Positions 24,101-34,112 of a stretch of 64,000 bases of DNA are shown here, piece by piece (position 1 is the stretch's first letter; each line of letters opens with the position of its first letter). The position numbers were made by a program, and so were the translations under genes. The notes under the pieces are model-generated. The model saw only the letters and a program-made list of their open reading frames with translations. It was not told where the DNA came from and searched no databases. Source of the DNA: Mesorhabditis belari (lineage: Eukaryota > Nematoda > Chromadorea > Rhabditida > Rhabditidae); assembly GCA_958450365.1 (NCBI GenBank), contig CAUEEP010000742.1:3082501-3146500 (forward strand). Reading direction: 5' to 3'.

Positions 24101-27100
24101 TTTCATTTGAAACGTAATCCTTTTCAGTTTTATTGACCCATTCTCAATCATTTTTAGTGGATGCTCTTGAGAAATTAAACTTTTCAAACTACAAAATCTT
24201 GCTACAACTACGGTGCACTCCAGATTACGTTCTATTAAGAAAATTTCATTTGAAACGTAATCCTTCCCAGTTTTATCTACCCATTCTCAATCTCTTCTAG
24301 TAAATGCAAACAGATTTTTGTTATTTTGCCGCTATTCTATCGTCTTTTCGCTAGCTGAGTCGACATTTGACCGCTTTTTCACTCTTTCTTTTGTTCTTTC
24401 TGATTTCAAAAGCGCAAGACACCCGAGAAAGTCGATGAGTTCGACGTGTCTCCGGGGGATTTCGTTTCTCCTCAACGCAAAGGGGTTTTCAAAAGTCGTA
24501 GAAAGTCGAAAAGATTTCTGAAATTGCTCCTGTGCAATCTGGATTGCACAAGAGCTGCTGGATTTGAAAAAAACGTCGATGAGAAAGATTAAAAGATTTT
24601 TCGATTTCAAACTCACTTAAGCATTTGATTCCCATGCGACCAATTTGGCAATGGCAGCTGAAAAATTGGAATTGTAAGAGAAGAGTAGAGTGGTGCAGAT
24701 AAAATAAAAGCTAATAAAACCTAATAAAACCTAATAAAAGCTAATAAAAGCTAATAAACAAAGTTAAAGTTCTTTCATTTTTTGAAAAATTCAAATTTCT
24801 TTAATGTTTATGGAATTTTTATCGAAAAAAAAAGATAAAATTTAAGCAAAAATTTGTTTTTTTTCTTTTGTAAATGGTAGAAAAAGAAGAAGAAAAAGAA
24901 AAGCTCTGAATTTGTGCCCAATGCTTTTCCGAAACACCCAATCGATTAGCCAGCCCTTAGCCAGGTTTTAACCAGGCTTTAGCCAGGCCTTAGCCAGGCC
25001 TTAGCCAGGCTTTAACCAGGCTTTAGCTAGGCTTTAACCAGGTTTTAGCCAGGCTTTAGCCAGGCCTTAGCCAGGCTTTAACCAGGCTTTAGCTAGGCTT
25101 TAGCCAAGCTTAGAATCTAGCCTGCTTCTATGCATTTCAAGTCCGATCTGATTCTTGGCTTAGCTCAAAAACTTCAAAACATTTGAAATCTCAACATGCA
25201 CTTTTGATAGAACTCAGTGATTTCAATAAATTCAATAAATTCAAATTCAATAAAACTTGACACCATTCGATCAAATTCAATCTGAAATCAGATCAAGCGA
25301 TCGATCAATCTGAAATCAGATCAGCCTGAGAAGTATAGCTCAAAAATACATGGCTAAACGTTTCGAGAAAAGATTATCACCATTTCTCTAAACTCTTTCT
25401 TTGTTTTAAACGAATGGAAATAAAAAAAAGAAATCGAGATAAAAAGACGAAAAATTGCCGAACTAATGGTCTTTTCTTGCTCTGAATTTGTGCCCAATGC
25501 TTTTCCGAAACACCCAATCGATTGCCAATACTCATTTGATTGAGACGATCAATTGGAGATCGATTGGAGCTCACACTTTCCCCCTTTTCACTCACCGATT
25601 CCCACTCTTCCTCGTCTCACACCATCCATAAGGCCCACACGAACCGGGCACCGACGCATCGCACATATCGATTACTGTAGTAAAATGATTGTAAAATGAT
25701 TGTAAAATGATTTTTCCAAATGATTTCCCCTTTTTACCTACATGCTTTTGTCCATTGCTGAGCGGAGACGAGATTCCCGAGAAAATAGAGAAATAACAAA
25801 CAAAATAATCGTAGAATCATTTCCGTGTATTCTAAACGGGAATTTTGTAGAGATTTTACGTAAAACAAAGATGAAAAATCGTCGATCTGGATGTCACAGC
25901 AGATGTTAATTTCAAAAAATTCGAGATATAGTGAAAATTGAAATTTTCGAAAATTTTACAACATTGCTCCGGTGTTGATAGACGATTTGATATCAGAGAT
26001 GATTTAAAATAGACGATAACAAACGGATTTGATATCAGAGGTGATTTCACATGCAAATTTTCAATGATTTCACATGCAAATCGTGCGTTCAAATGCAAAT
26101 TTTCGGTTTTAAATGCAAATTTTGAACTTTCTGACATCATTTCCCAGAGTTTAAAGAGCTTAAAGAACGAGAAAATGACGGAATTTGTCTTGAATTGACT
26201 AGAATTGTCTAGAATGGAATTTGTATTGGATTGCTTAGAAAATGCTAAAAAAACGGTTCTTTTTAGATCCCATACGGTCCCAATACGGTTCCAATACGAT
26301 TCTTTTTAGATCCAATACTGTTCCAATACGGTTCCAATACGGTTCCAATACGGTTCCAACACGGTTCCAATATGGTTCCAATATGGTTCCAATATGGCTC
26401 CAACATGGTTCCAATATGGTTCCAATATACGGTTCCATTATACGGTTCCAATACGGTTCCAATACGGTTCCTATTTTGATCTAATAGGTTCCAATACGGT
26501 TCCGATACGGTTCCAATACTGTTCCAATACGGTTCCAATACGATCAACTTTTCTATGTGATTTTCTATGTGATTCGAATCAGCTTTTCTATATGATTTTA
26601 GAGGTTTTAGATAAAATACTTTTGAAATTTAGTATTGGCAAGACGAGTTTCTGCAATGGGATCCCGACGCCTACGAGGGAGCAAAGGAGATATTCTTGGC
26701 GTCGAGTGACATTTGGGTTCCCGAGTTCTCATTGTACTACAGGTTAGTGTGACATCCAGATAGAAGCTTCGAAAGGAAATATTAGCATGCTACAGTACAA
26801 AGCGCGGAGTACTAGTCCCAGTCCTGAATCGCTAAACAAGACTTGAAAGCTTGAACGGAAGGAAGGAAGGAAAGCTTTGCTTAAACTGCGCTAGTGTACT
26901 CTGTGCGTTCCAAAAATGGTAAAAATACCCTTTCTGGCGTAGAATGAAAGATCATCGCCTTAGAAAAGATGTGTTTACGAATATTTGGGGAATTTAAAGT
27001 AGATCGCAAAGGTTCCCGAGTTCTCATTGTACTACAGGTTAGCGTGACATCCAGATAGAAGCTTCGAAAGAAAATATTAGCATATTACAGTAGAAAGCGC

Positions 27101-30100
27101 GGAGTACTAGTCCCAGTCCTGAATCGCTAAACAAGACTTGAAAAACTTGAACAAGGAAAACTTTGCTTAAACTGTTCTGGTGTACTTTGTGCGTTCCAAA
27201 AATGCTAAAAATACCCTTTCTGGCATAGAATGAAAGATCAGGGCTTTAGAAAAGATGTATTTACGAATATTTGAGGAATTTAAAGTAGATCGCAAAGAAG
27301 TTTGTAAAGTAAAGAAGTAAAGAAGTAAAGGATTCAATTAAAAGAAGAAAAGAAAGGCAGTAAAAGAAATAGAAAGAAAAGAAATAGAAAGAAAAAAAGA
27401 AAAGCCAACAGAAACACTTTTCTGACCGTTTCTTTGTTGTGGAAAACGGAGAAATTTAAGAAAATTTTTTTCAAATTTCATTTCTTAAATTATAAACGAA
27501 TTTTTTAGATAATGTGATATCCAGAAAAGATAAAAATCTTTAAATTTCAGCCATAACTTTAACGATGCGGTCAAGTTGCGCAGTGACAACGATATTCGAG
27601 TGAACAACACAGGACACATCAGATACTATATCCCGTTCTCGACGGAGAGCCTATGCGAGTTGGATGTAAAGGTGGGTAGAGTTGAATCGAGCAGGATTGA
27701 AGGGCAGAATAGAGGATCCTTTAGAGTTACAAGGGCAGGCTCAGTCAGGGCAAAGCTTAGGCTAGCCTTTAGAGTTACAAGGGCTCCAAGGGCAGGCTCA
27801 GTCAGGGCAAAGCTTAGGCTAGCCTTTAGAGTTACAAGAGCTCCAATGGAGGGCAGGCTCAGTCAGGGCAAAGCTTAGGCTAACCTCTCCTTTCCCATAG
27901 ATCTGCCCATAGATCTTCTCATAGATTTTCTATGATCGATTAACGATGATATATTGCGATAAAGGATTAGAAAGTGTTAGATGGTTTTCATAAAACATAA
28001 ATCATTCCCAAAAAAAAGCTGAGAAAATCGGTGGATCGAAAGGGAAATGGCAGGGAGAGTGTCGGAGTTTTTGAAACTGATGCTCAAAAAAAACAATAAA
28101 CCCTACATTTAAAGATTTATAAGGCTAGCATGATGTCCAGGATGGGCAAATAATCAAAAAACATAGCGTATAACGGGTCTAGTCTCAGCAAAAACCTCCA
28201 ACTCATCTCGGGCTTAATTCAAAAGAATCAGATGCTTTTTAAAGAAAGTTTCTTTTCAAAAACTTCAAACTGGAACTCATGAATGGAAAAGAGAAGAAAC
28301 GTGGGGGAAAAGAAACGAAAATTTGTTTATTTGATTGTAATGGGGGTTCTCGAGGTCGACTCCAGGTCTGACAATCGAGTCGTCTCCAGTCGTCTCCAGT
28401 GCTCCAACACCGCTCTATGGCTCTATATGGCTTAAAACTCGTTTCATTTTCCCTTTCCCCTGTGTGTTTTTCACATTTTCTTTGACAAAAGAAAGAAAAG
28501 AGTGAAAAAGAAAGAAACGAACGCCAAAAATATTAAAAATCAAAATTCTTTTCTATACTTAAAAAAGTCTTAAAGAAAAAAGAAATCTATAAATCCCCCA
28601 AAATCTCATTTCCAGTTTTTCCCATTCGACATTCAAAAGTGCACTCTCCTTTTCGGATCATGGGCCTATTCGAATGATTCAATCAAATACGCTCTCTACT
28701 CAGACAGTCTTTTCCTCGTCGATTTCTATGATAATCAAGAGTGGCAACTTGATGTGGTGAGTTGAAAAGGCAAGCTGGAACGCACAAAGCAAATTCGAGT
28801 TTAAAAAAACCCGTAAAATTTCATTTTTCCCAAAAGTTTTTTTGTATTTTCAATCTGGCATGCACAGAATAAGTTCTTGTCAAGATTATTTGAAAAACTG
28901 AAGCTTTTATCTGAAGCTGGAGCGCACAGAACAAGTTAGAATTAAAAAATCCTAGGAAAAGCATAACCTCTAGAAAAATTGAAGATTTTCCCTCAAGCTG
29001 GAGCGCACAGAGCAATTTGCAGTTAAAAAATCTTGGGAAAAGCATAATCTCTAGAAAAATTGAAGCTTTTCCCTCAAGCTGGAGCGCACAGAACAATTTG
29101 CATTTAAAAAAATCCTGGGAAAAGCTTAATCTCTAGAAAAACTGAAGATTTTCCCTCAAGCTGGAGCTCACAGAACAATTTGCATTTAAAAAATCCTGGG
29201 AAAAGCTTAATCTCTAGAAAAATTGAAGCTTTTCCCTCAAGCTGGAGCTCACAGAACAATTTGCATTTAAAAAATCCTAGGAAAAGCTTAATCTCTAGAA
29301 AAATTGAAGCTTTTCCCTCAAGCTGGAGCGCACAGAGCCAGTTCCCAAAATATCCTCAAAATCCAGGAGCACTCGACGATCAAATCTGATGGATTCCTTT
29401 ATGACTATTTGGATCCACCATTGCACTGGGAGATGATCATTATGGAGTTAGTTGTGCATCGGCAAAGTTTCTACTACGGTAAGAAGATCCAGACTGCTTA
29501 ATTGAATGCTTTTTTTTTCAAGTTTTCAACTTGGTCATCCCGTCGACAATCATCACAATTGTTGCTGTCATCGGTTTTCATACGCCTTCAACATCCGGAA
29601 GATTACGGTAAGAATTCTAGTCCTGTTGATAGGTGAGGAGAAAATAAAACAATCTCCTTGTTGGCAAAAGAGCCAATGTCAAAAAGTTACTCTAAATAAA
29701 CCAAATTCTCTGATCTATAAGAGGGGAAAATTGAAATTACACTGAATTGAAATTTCAGAGACGCAAAATTTCGTCTTGGAATCATGACTCTTATGTCAAT
29801 GTCCGTTATTTTATTGGCTATTGTTGAGGATATGCCGAAATTTTCGATGGGAAGGAATCGAAAGGGAAAAGGATCTCCGTCTGGAATCCCGTTGATAGGT
29901 GAGGACAAAGCAAAACACTCTCCTGGTTAGCAAAATAGCCAATGTTTCAGATAAAGACAAGATTTCCAAACCTTTCAAGATTGTTTATCCATTTTCAAAG
30001 CTTATCAAGAGCTTTCGAGAGCTTTCTTATCCTTTTTCAGTGATTTCCAAGGCTTTCCAAGGCTTTCCAAGGCTTTCCAAGGCTTCCCAAAGCTTTCCAA

Positions 30101-32240
30101 GGCTTTCCAAAGCTTACCAAGTCTTTCCAAGACTTTCAAAGGCTTTCTCAGGCTTTCCAAGGCTTTCCAAGGCTTTCCAAAGCTTTTCAAAGCTTTCAAA
30201 GGCTTTCCAAAGCTTTCCAAGGCTTTCCAAAGCTTACCAAGTCTTTCCAAGACTTTCCAAGGCTTTCTCAAGGCTTTCCAAGGCTTTCCAAGGCTTTCCA
30301 AGGCTTTTCAATGGCTGTTTATCCATTTCAAGAGGTCTCCAAGCTTTTCAAGAGCCAAAAGCTTTCTTATTTATTTGCAAGCTTTCGAAGATAATTTCTC
30401 CATTTCTAGGTCTCTACTATTTCATTCTATTGGCAATTATTGGTCTTTCCACCGTCACTACATCGATGTTCGTGTTCATGGAGCGTGAGATACGGAAAAC
30501 GCATGTCATGCCATGGTAAAAAACCCTTGTAAAATGAACTTTTGAACTTCGCAATCACTTTTTTGTTAACTACGAAACATTACTATTGTAGTTCATCGTT
30601 AATCGATCAAAAATCATCGACCTTTTCCAGGTATTTCCACTGGGTCACTTGGGATGTCGAGTTAAAGTTGAGACGAGCTGCAGGGCACAGAAAAAAGTGA
30701 GTTCATGATTCATCATCATTTTAAAGCTTTCCCCCAAATAAAATCCTCAAATTTTTGTAATTTTTGTGAATCCTGGATGTCACAAAGGGGATTGGGCAAA
30801 GAATTTTACAAAAAACTAGCGATTTTTAAAACCTGATGCTGAGAAAAGGCCGCTTTTTCACCCAGCCCGCGATGCCTCTGTGGCCGAGTGGTTTTCGCTC
30901 TCGCCTCTCGCCCTCAACATCGCGGGTTCGACCCCGCCCTGAACATCGCGGGTTCAACCCCGCCCCGTTCCTTCGTGCGATGATAATTTCCTTACCTACA
31001 AAGACCAGCTCCATGGTTTAAACGTATTCGTACTGTCTGAGCACGTTTTTTTCTCAAATCTTTTTTTCTTTAGCTCTCAAAAGCGATACGAATCAATGCG
31101 AAATGCCGATCCGCAAAGTGTGAGTGTTTTTGATGAATACTGTAGTAAAATCTTGATTTCAGACGACATCACTACTCCCGAATGGTCATTTGGCATCTGG
31201 AGTAAGACAGAAGGCACGAGGAGTAGCGAACTCTCTCCTCCAAATCCTCCACCACCGCAACAATCCCCAACAACATCATGACTCAAAGAGACGACAAAAA
31301 GATGTCGATGAAGAGGCTGACGCCCAGGATCAACGATTAATCAGTCACCAATTAGAAATGGTAAGTGCAAGGGGAGGAATTGAGGAGAACTCGATTTTGG
31401 GGGAAATCTCTGAGAAATCTGGGATTTTCCTTTACCATCTTGTGCTGTGACATCCAGAAAAACGGTTTTCAGGAGGAATCACAACAACCAACTCCTTTAC
31501 GGCACGAAATTCGACGGCGTCTCTCAATCGGTCAATACGATAATATGATTGTTTATCAGTATTTCGAGCAAACGTTAGAGGATTTAATTCAATCGATTGG
31601 GGAGATTGGGAAAAGTGTCGCGAATATACGGTGAGAAATTGGGAAAGCTTTAAGATCAATAAGATAAGAAGGCTTTCCAAAGCTTTCCAAAGCTTTCCAA
31701 GGCTTTCCAGGGCTTTCCAAGGCTTTCCAAAGCTCTCCAAGGCTTTCCAAAGCTTTCCAAAGCTTTCCAAGGCTTTCCAGGGCTTTTCAATGATTGTTTG
31801 TCAAAATTTGGTCAAAAGGAAAGTTTCGTAAACTTTCCTTTTTGACGAAATCTTGAAATCCTTATTTATCGACTCTTTTTATTTACAGAAACGAAATGAA
31901 CATCGCTTTACCGAAAGACGATGCCACGTCGCAGTGGCAGTTGGCAATTCGGCGCCTTGAGATTTTATCCCTTTTATGTTATCTGGCCGTGCTCTTCATC
32001 ACGATGTTACTATTTTTCTATCATGATTGGTGAGCCAATTCACTTTTCAATGCCGATCCTGGATGTCACACAATATTCTACGAATTTAAAACCCTCGAAA
32101 TTTTCAAATTTAAAACTTTTGAAATTTTTAGGTATTGCACAATTGGGTTTAATCCTTGTGTCGAGATGAATCTGAAATGTCCGGGCTTCAAAGTCGATCC
32201 ATCCCATCCAGATTGTCAACGAAATAGCTGGTCAACTTAG
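15147..32240 (+). CDS. Cys-loop ligand-gated ion channel, nicotinic-receptor-like subunit
   Basis: Pentameric plasma-membrane channel subunit. Eighteen exons join in frame into 633 aa: 15147-15160, 15207-15327, 15504-15610, 17823-17904, 18418-18462, 26633-26742, 27551-27671, 28616-28756, 29367-29478, 29523-29607, 29759-29898, 30410-30515, 30631-30696, 31074-31119, 31163-31360, 31473-31630, 31889-32029, 32132-32240. Ligand-binding domain: YWQDEFLQWDP, SSDIWVPEFSLYY and the Cys-loop C195-C209 (CELDVKFFPFDIQKC). M1 about 285-303, M2 about 317-337 (FRLGIMTLMSMSVILLAIVE), M3 about 360-383, a long cytoplasmic loop, and M4 about 574-593. Loop C lacks the vicinal Cys pair, so it is a non-alpha type. 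The M1-M2 linker reads RDAK, not the usual GEK, so ion selectivity is uncertain. The 35-residue tail after M4 has four Cys. No signal peptide follows the chosen ATG (MPEERLDRL...), so an upstream exon may be missing. It resembles the divergent nematode lgc/acr channels; ligand unknown. Confidence 0.9.
16099..16228 (+). repeat. AAGCCAGGCA/AAGCCAAGCA tandem repeat
   Basis: Irregular 5-10 bp repeat (AAGCC + AGGCA/AAGCA/AACC) inside channel intron 3. The open frames crossing it on both strands are low-complexity and not coding. Confidence 0.8.
16810..17310. repeat. Two-copy duplication in channel intron 3
   Basis: Blocks at about 16825-16990 and 17140-17305 share CTGGA.GTCACA.AAACCTTTGAA and CGATTTCTACAAGTCAAACC followed by GGGGAATTTTAATGTCGAAA. 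Each begins with a minus-strand copy of the recurrent motif (16833, 17149). Confidence 0.75.
17466..17777 (+). repeat. 7-bp minisatellite (AAATACT/AAATGCT/AAATGAT)
   Basis: About 44 copies of a heptamer with three main variants, ending about 45 bp before the acceptor of channel exon 4. Confidence 0.92.
17985..18272 (+). repeat. 10-bp minisatellite (CTTTAAAAGC/GACTTTAAAA)
   Basis: About 28 decamers of CTTTAAAAGC/CTTTAAAAGA type filling the middle of channel intron 4. Confidence 0.9.
21243..22785. repeat. Dispersed duplication (21.24-21.50 and 22.53-22.79 kb)
   Basis: About 258 bp at 21243-21500 recur at 22528-22785 with a few percent differences: GACTTCGAGGTCTTATC, ACTGCCGCTTTATCAGTTTA, CTGGATGTCATGCTAGCGTT. 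Each copy contains two minus-strand motif copies about 142 bp apart (21340/21483 and 22625/22767). A further partial copy of the CTAGCGCTTAGTGCAAGT part follows at about 22780-22840. Confidence 0.88.
23345..23432 (-). tRNA. tRNA-like element, degenerate
   Basis: On the minus strand, box A TGGCCTAGTGG (23412-23422) and box B GGTTCGATTCC (23355-23365) match consensus. A run of about ten A lies between them and the acceptor ends do not pair. Confidence 0.45.
23850..24300. repeat. Tandem triplication, 143-bp unit
   Basis: Three copies of GAGAAATTAAACTTTTC...ACTACGGTGCACTCCAGATT...ATTGACCCATTCTCAATC. Motif TGCACTCCAG falls at 23928, 24071 and 24214, exactly 143 bp apart. Confidence 0.92.
24701..24760 (+). 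repeat. (CTAATAAAAC/G)n decamer
   Basis: Five or six copies of CTAATAAAAC or CTAATAAAAG. Confidence 0.85.
24951..25112 (+). repeat. AGCCAGGCTTTA/ACCAGGCTTT repeat
   Basis: About 14 copies of an 11-12 bp unit (TTAGCCAGGCT / TTAACCAGGCT). The same kind of array lies at 34940-35030 next to a telomere tract. Confidence 0.88.
25040..25480 (+). repeat. Segment duplicated at 34.97-35.37 kb, copy A
   Basis: Long near-identity with 34975-35365, including GAATCTAGCCTGCTTCTATG, GCATTTCAAGTCCGATCTGA, ACATGCACTTTTGATAGAAC and CATGGCTAAACGTTTCGAGA. Copy A sits in the channel intron, copy B in intergenic DNA 10 kb away, in the same orientation. Confidence 0.9.
26264..26556 (+). repeat. 11-bp minisatellite (GGTTCCAATAC)
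   Basis: About 25 copies of GGTTCCAATAC with AAC, ATATG and TCTTTTTAGATCC variants, ending about 75 bp before channel exon 6. Open frames on both strands are repeat artefacts. Confidence 0.92.
26716..27297 (+). repeat. Tandem duplication of an exon end, donor and intron
   Basis: Unit 1 (26716-27010) and unit 2 (27011-27297) lie end to end. Each starts GGTTCCCGAGTTCTCATTGT..., the last 27 nt of channel exon 6, followed by the donor CAG|GTTAG and motif TGACATCCAG (26750, 27045). The second copy therefore offers a decoy or alternative donor. Confidence 0.92.
27715..27890 (+). repeat. Three-copy repeat, about 66-72 bp
   Basis: GGGCAGGCTCAGTCAGGGCA, AAGCTTAGGCTAGCC and TTTAGAGTTACAAG repeat three times just downstream of channel exon 7. 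Confidence 0.85.
28840..29345 (+). repeat. Satellite of 81-82 bp units carrying the motif
   Basis: Six units of about 81 bp (CTAGAAAAATTGAAG, TTTTCCCTCAAGCTGGAGCG, CACAGAACAATTTGCA, TTAAAAAATCCTGGGAAAAG). Minus-strand motif copies start at 28917, 28998, 29079, 29161, 29242 and 29323. It fills channel intron 8 up to 20-40 bp before exon 9. Confidence 0.93.
30030..30310 (+). repeat. 10-bp minisatellite GGCTTTCCAA in channel intron 11
   Basis: About 27 decamers of GGCTTTCCAA / AGCTTTCCAA, including an internal higher-order repeat of about 110-120 bp. Shares its unit with the array at 31.67 kb. Confidence 0.93.
30871..30968 (+). tRNA. tRNA-like element with duplicated T-arm
   Basis: Box A TGGCCGAGTGG (30881-30891), as in Leu/Ser-type tRNAs. 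Box B GGTTCGACCCC (30925-30935) lies inside CGCGGGTTCGACCCCGCC, a good T-arm. The T-arm and flank are repeated 26 bp later with GGTTCAACCCC (30951-30961). It lies in channel intron 13 and its acceptor ends do not pair convincingly. Confidence 0.5.
31668..31787 (+). repeat. 10-bp minisatellite GGCTTTCCAA in channel intron 16
   Basis: About 12 decamers of the same unit as in intron 11, then TTTTCAATG as in the first array (GGCTTTTCAATGGCTG). Confidence 0.92.
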
Positions 32241-32396
32241 ATTTTGCATTTGCATATTTGAAAATTTCGATTCTTGTTGAATTTCAGGGTATTTGAAAGG
32301 CTCAAAACTTTATCTAGAAACTATTTTTTGTCAAAATTTTTCTAAACTTTTTCAATTTCAAAGAATATTAAAGAAAAATTGATAGGATTTCTTATT

Positions 32397-32820
32397 CGTA
32401 TGCAAATCGAGCTTGGCTTGGCTTGGCTTGATTTAGCTTTGATTCTCTTCGATTCTTTAAGGAACTCTTTAAGGAATTCTTTAAGGATTTCTGAAGCAAT
32501 TCTTTAAGGAATCCTTTAAGTAATTCTTTAAACAATTCTTTAAACAATTCTTTAAGGAATTCTTGAAGGAATTCTTTAAGTAAGTCTTTAAGTAAGTCTT
32601 TAACCAATTCCTTAACCAATTCTTTAAACAATTCTTGAAGGAATTCTTGAAGGAATTCTTTAAGTAATTCTTTAAGTAAGTCTTTAAGTGAGTCTTTAAC
32701 CAATTCTTTAACCAATTCTTTAAACAATTCTTGAAGTAAGTCTTTCAAACAATTCCTTAAACAATTCCTTAAACAATTCTTTAAACAATTCTTTAAACAA
32801 TTCTTTAAACAAACAATAAT
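32397..32820 (+). repeat. 12-bp minisatellite (AATTCTTTAAGG/AAACAATTCTTT)
   Basis: About 33 copies of a 12-mer with GGAATT, GTAATT, GTAAGT and ACAATT variants, preceded by a short (CTTGG)n. The 148-codon frame on the minus strand is a by-product of the 12-bp period. Confidence 0.92.
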
Positions 32821-32904
32821 TTTGTAATTTCCATGCAAATCAGGCGATGCTTTCCTTTGACTTTCTTGAATTATTGATTTGAATGAATGACTGAATTCTT
32901 GAAT

Positions 32905-33556
32905 GACACCAAAGTGGGTTTCTTTTGAAGAAAGTGCTCAAACTGGGACATTGGAGATCTCCAGTCCTCCATTTTTGAGTCTCACACTTGTCTCACAAAC
33001 AAACGAAAATCCTACGAAGAAAGAGGAAACCGCAAATTGCCTATAAAATGGGCAGAAGTCGACCACGACCCTTAATGCAATCAAATACAGTGAACAGTTG
33101 GGAAAGGTGAATGAATCCCTGAAGAAGAATAGGCCCTTCAAGTCAAAGATCGTTCTCATCCACGATAACGCGCGCCCCCCTGTTGCAAAACTGACTCGCT
33201 CTAAAATAAATAGCCTTAGTTGCGAACTTTTGGCGCATAGACTTGGCTTTCCTGGTCTGGCTTATCTTGGCATACAGTCCGGATCTCGCCCCTTTTTTGA
33301 TTACTATTTATTCCGCGCCATGAATAATAAGCTTGCGAGAGAACACTTCGATTCGGAAGAGGCAGTCAAAAATTGGCTTTGAAAGTTTTTCAATTAAAAA
33401 TCAAGATCCTACGAAGAAAGAGGAAACCGAAAATTGCCTATAAAATGGGCAGAAGTCGTCAATAATAATGGAAATTATTTGGAATGAATTCATGGTTTTT
33501 ATGTTGAATAAATTTCAGTTCAAACTCCGGCAGTTTTCAATTGACCAACCCAATAG
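32905..33556 (+). mobile_element. Mariner-type element, degraded
   Basis: Starts with GTGGGTTTCTTTTGAAGAAA..., related to the 10.8-kb copy, and ends at the inverted repeat TTTTCAATTGACCAACCCAA. It contains the transposase remnant at 33098-33382, then KWAEVVNNNGNYLE-type sequence. A left terminal repeat is not evident. Confidence 0.8.
33098..33382 (+). pseudogene. Mariner transposase C-terminal fragment
   Basis: Encodes a piece of the catalytic half of a mariner transposase: ILIHDNARP-type block (here VLIHDNARPPVAKLTR), then DYYLFRAMNNKLAREHFDSE and a Trp-rich end. The spacing between the second and third catalytic Asp is stretched to about 44 residues, against 34 in mariner, by an inserted, frame-shifted stretch. 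The N-terminal DNA-binding part is missing. It should be inactive. Confidence 0.85.
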
Positions 33557-33636
33557 ATTTACAGTAACGTAAACTGTAGTAGTAGATAAAACCTACTAGA
33601 TCTAGATCCATCCAGGGATGTTCAAATCGGCCCCCC

Positions 33637-33730
33637 GGGGCCTGGAAATTATTTGGAATGAATTCATGGTTTTTATGTTGAATAAATTTCAGTTCAAAGT
33701 CCCTCAGTCTTCAATTGACCAACCCAATAA
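33637..33730 (+). mobile_element. Mariner 3' end fragment
   Basis: Repeats the last 95 bp of the neighbouring element (GGAAATTATTTGGAATGAAT ... CAATTGACCAACCCAATA). Confidence 0.8.
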
Positions 33731-33794
33731 AACACAAATCTAAATAATCTGCCCGCGCGATTTTTTTTGTTACATCGTCTTGGATTTCCCTGGA

Positions 33795-34112
33795 GGACGT
33801 TTGAGCACTTTCTTCAAAAAGAAACCCATTTTGGGTGAATAGAAAAGTTGTAGAGAATCAAAAATTAGGCTTATAGCCAAATTTCCAGAAAGATACACTT
33901 AGTCGTTTCGCTTAGAATGCAAGTTTTGTGAAAAATTCTCACACTTGTCTCACACACAAACCAAAATTTTACTACGATTCCTCATCCGCAAATTGCCTGT
34001 AAAATGGGCAGAAGTCGTCAATAAAAATGGAAATTATTTGGAATGAATTCATGGTTTTTATGTTCAATAAATTTTAGTTCAAAGTCCCGCAGTTTTCAAT
34101 TGACAAACCCAA
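33795..34112 (+). mobile_element. Mariner-type element, internally deleted
   Basis: Carries TTTGAGCACTTTCTTCAAAA, AGTTGTAGAGAATCAAAAAT and the 3' end TTTTCAATTGACAAACCCAA. A block (ATTTACAGTAACGTAAACTG ... GGCCCCCCGGGGCCTG) follows both this copy (34115-34207) and the 33.55-kb copy (33557-33645), so the region was duplicated as a unit. Confidence 0.78.

Larger units (their letters stand above)
18463..26632. other. 8.2-kb channel intron 5
   Basis: No second gene seen inside. It holds duplicated blocks, a tRNA-like element, several minisatellites and about 24 copies of the recurrent motif. A four-fold CTAGACTAGATACCGTAATC-like repeat lies near 19280-19390. Confidence 0.7.

Noticed and set aside
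33098..33382. Intact transposase gene
   Set aside because: It lacks the N-terminal DNA-binding half and has abnormal spacing between catalytic residues.
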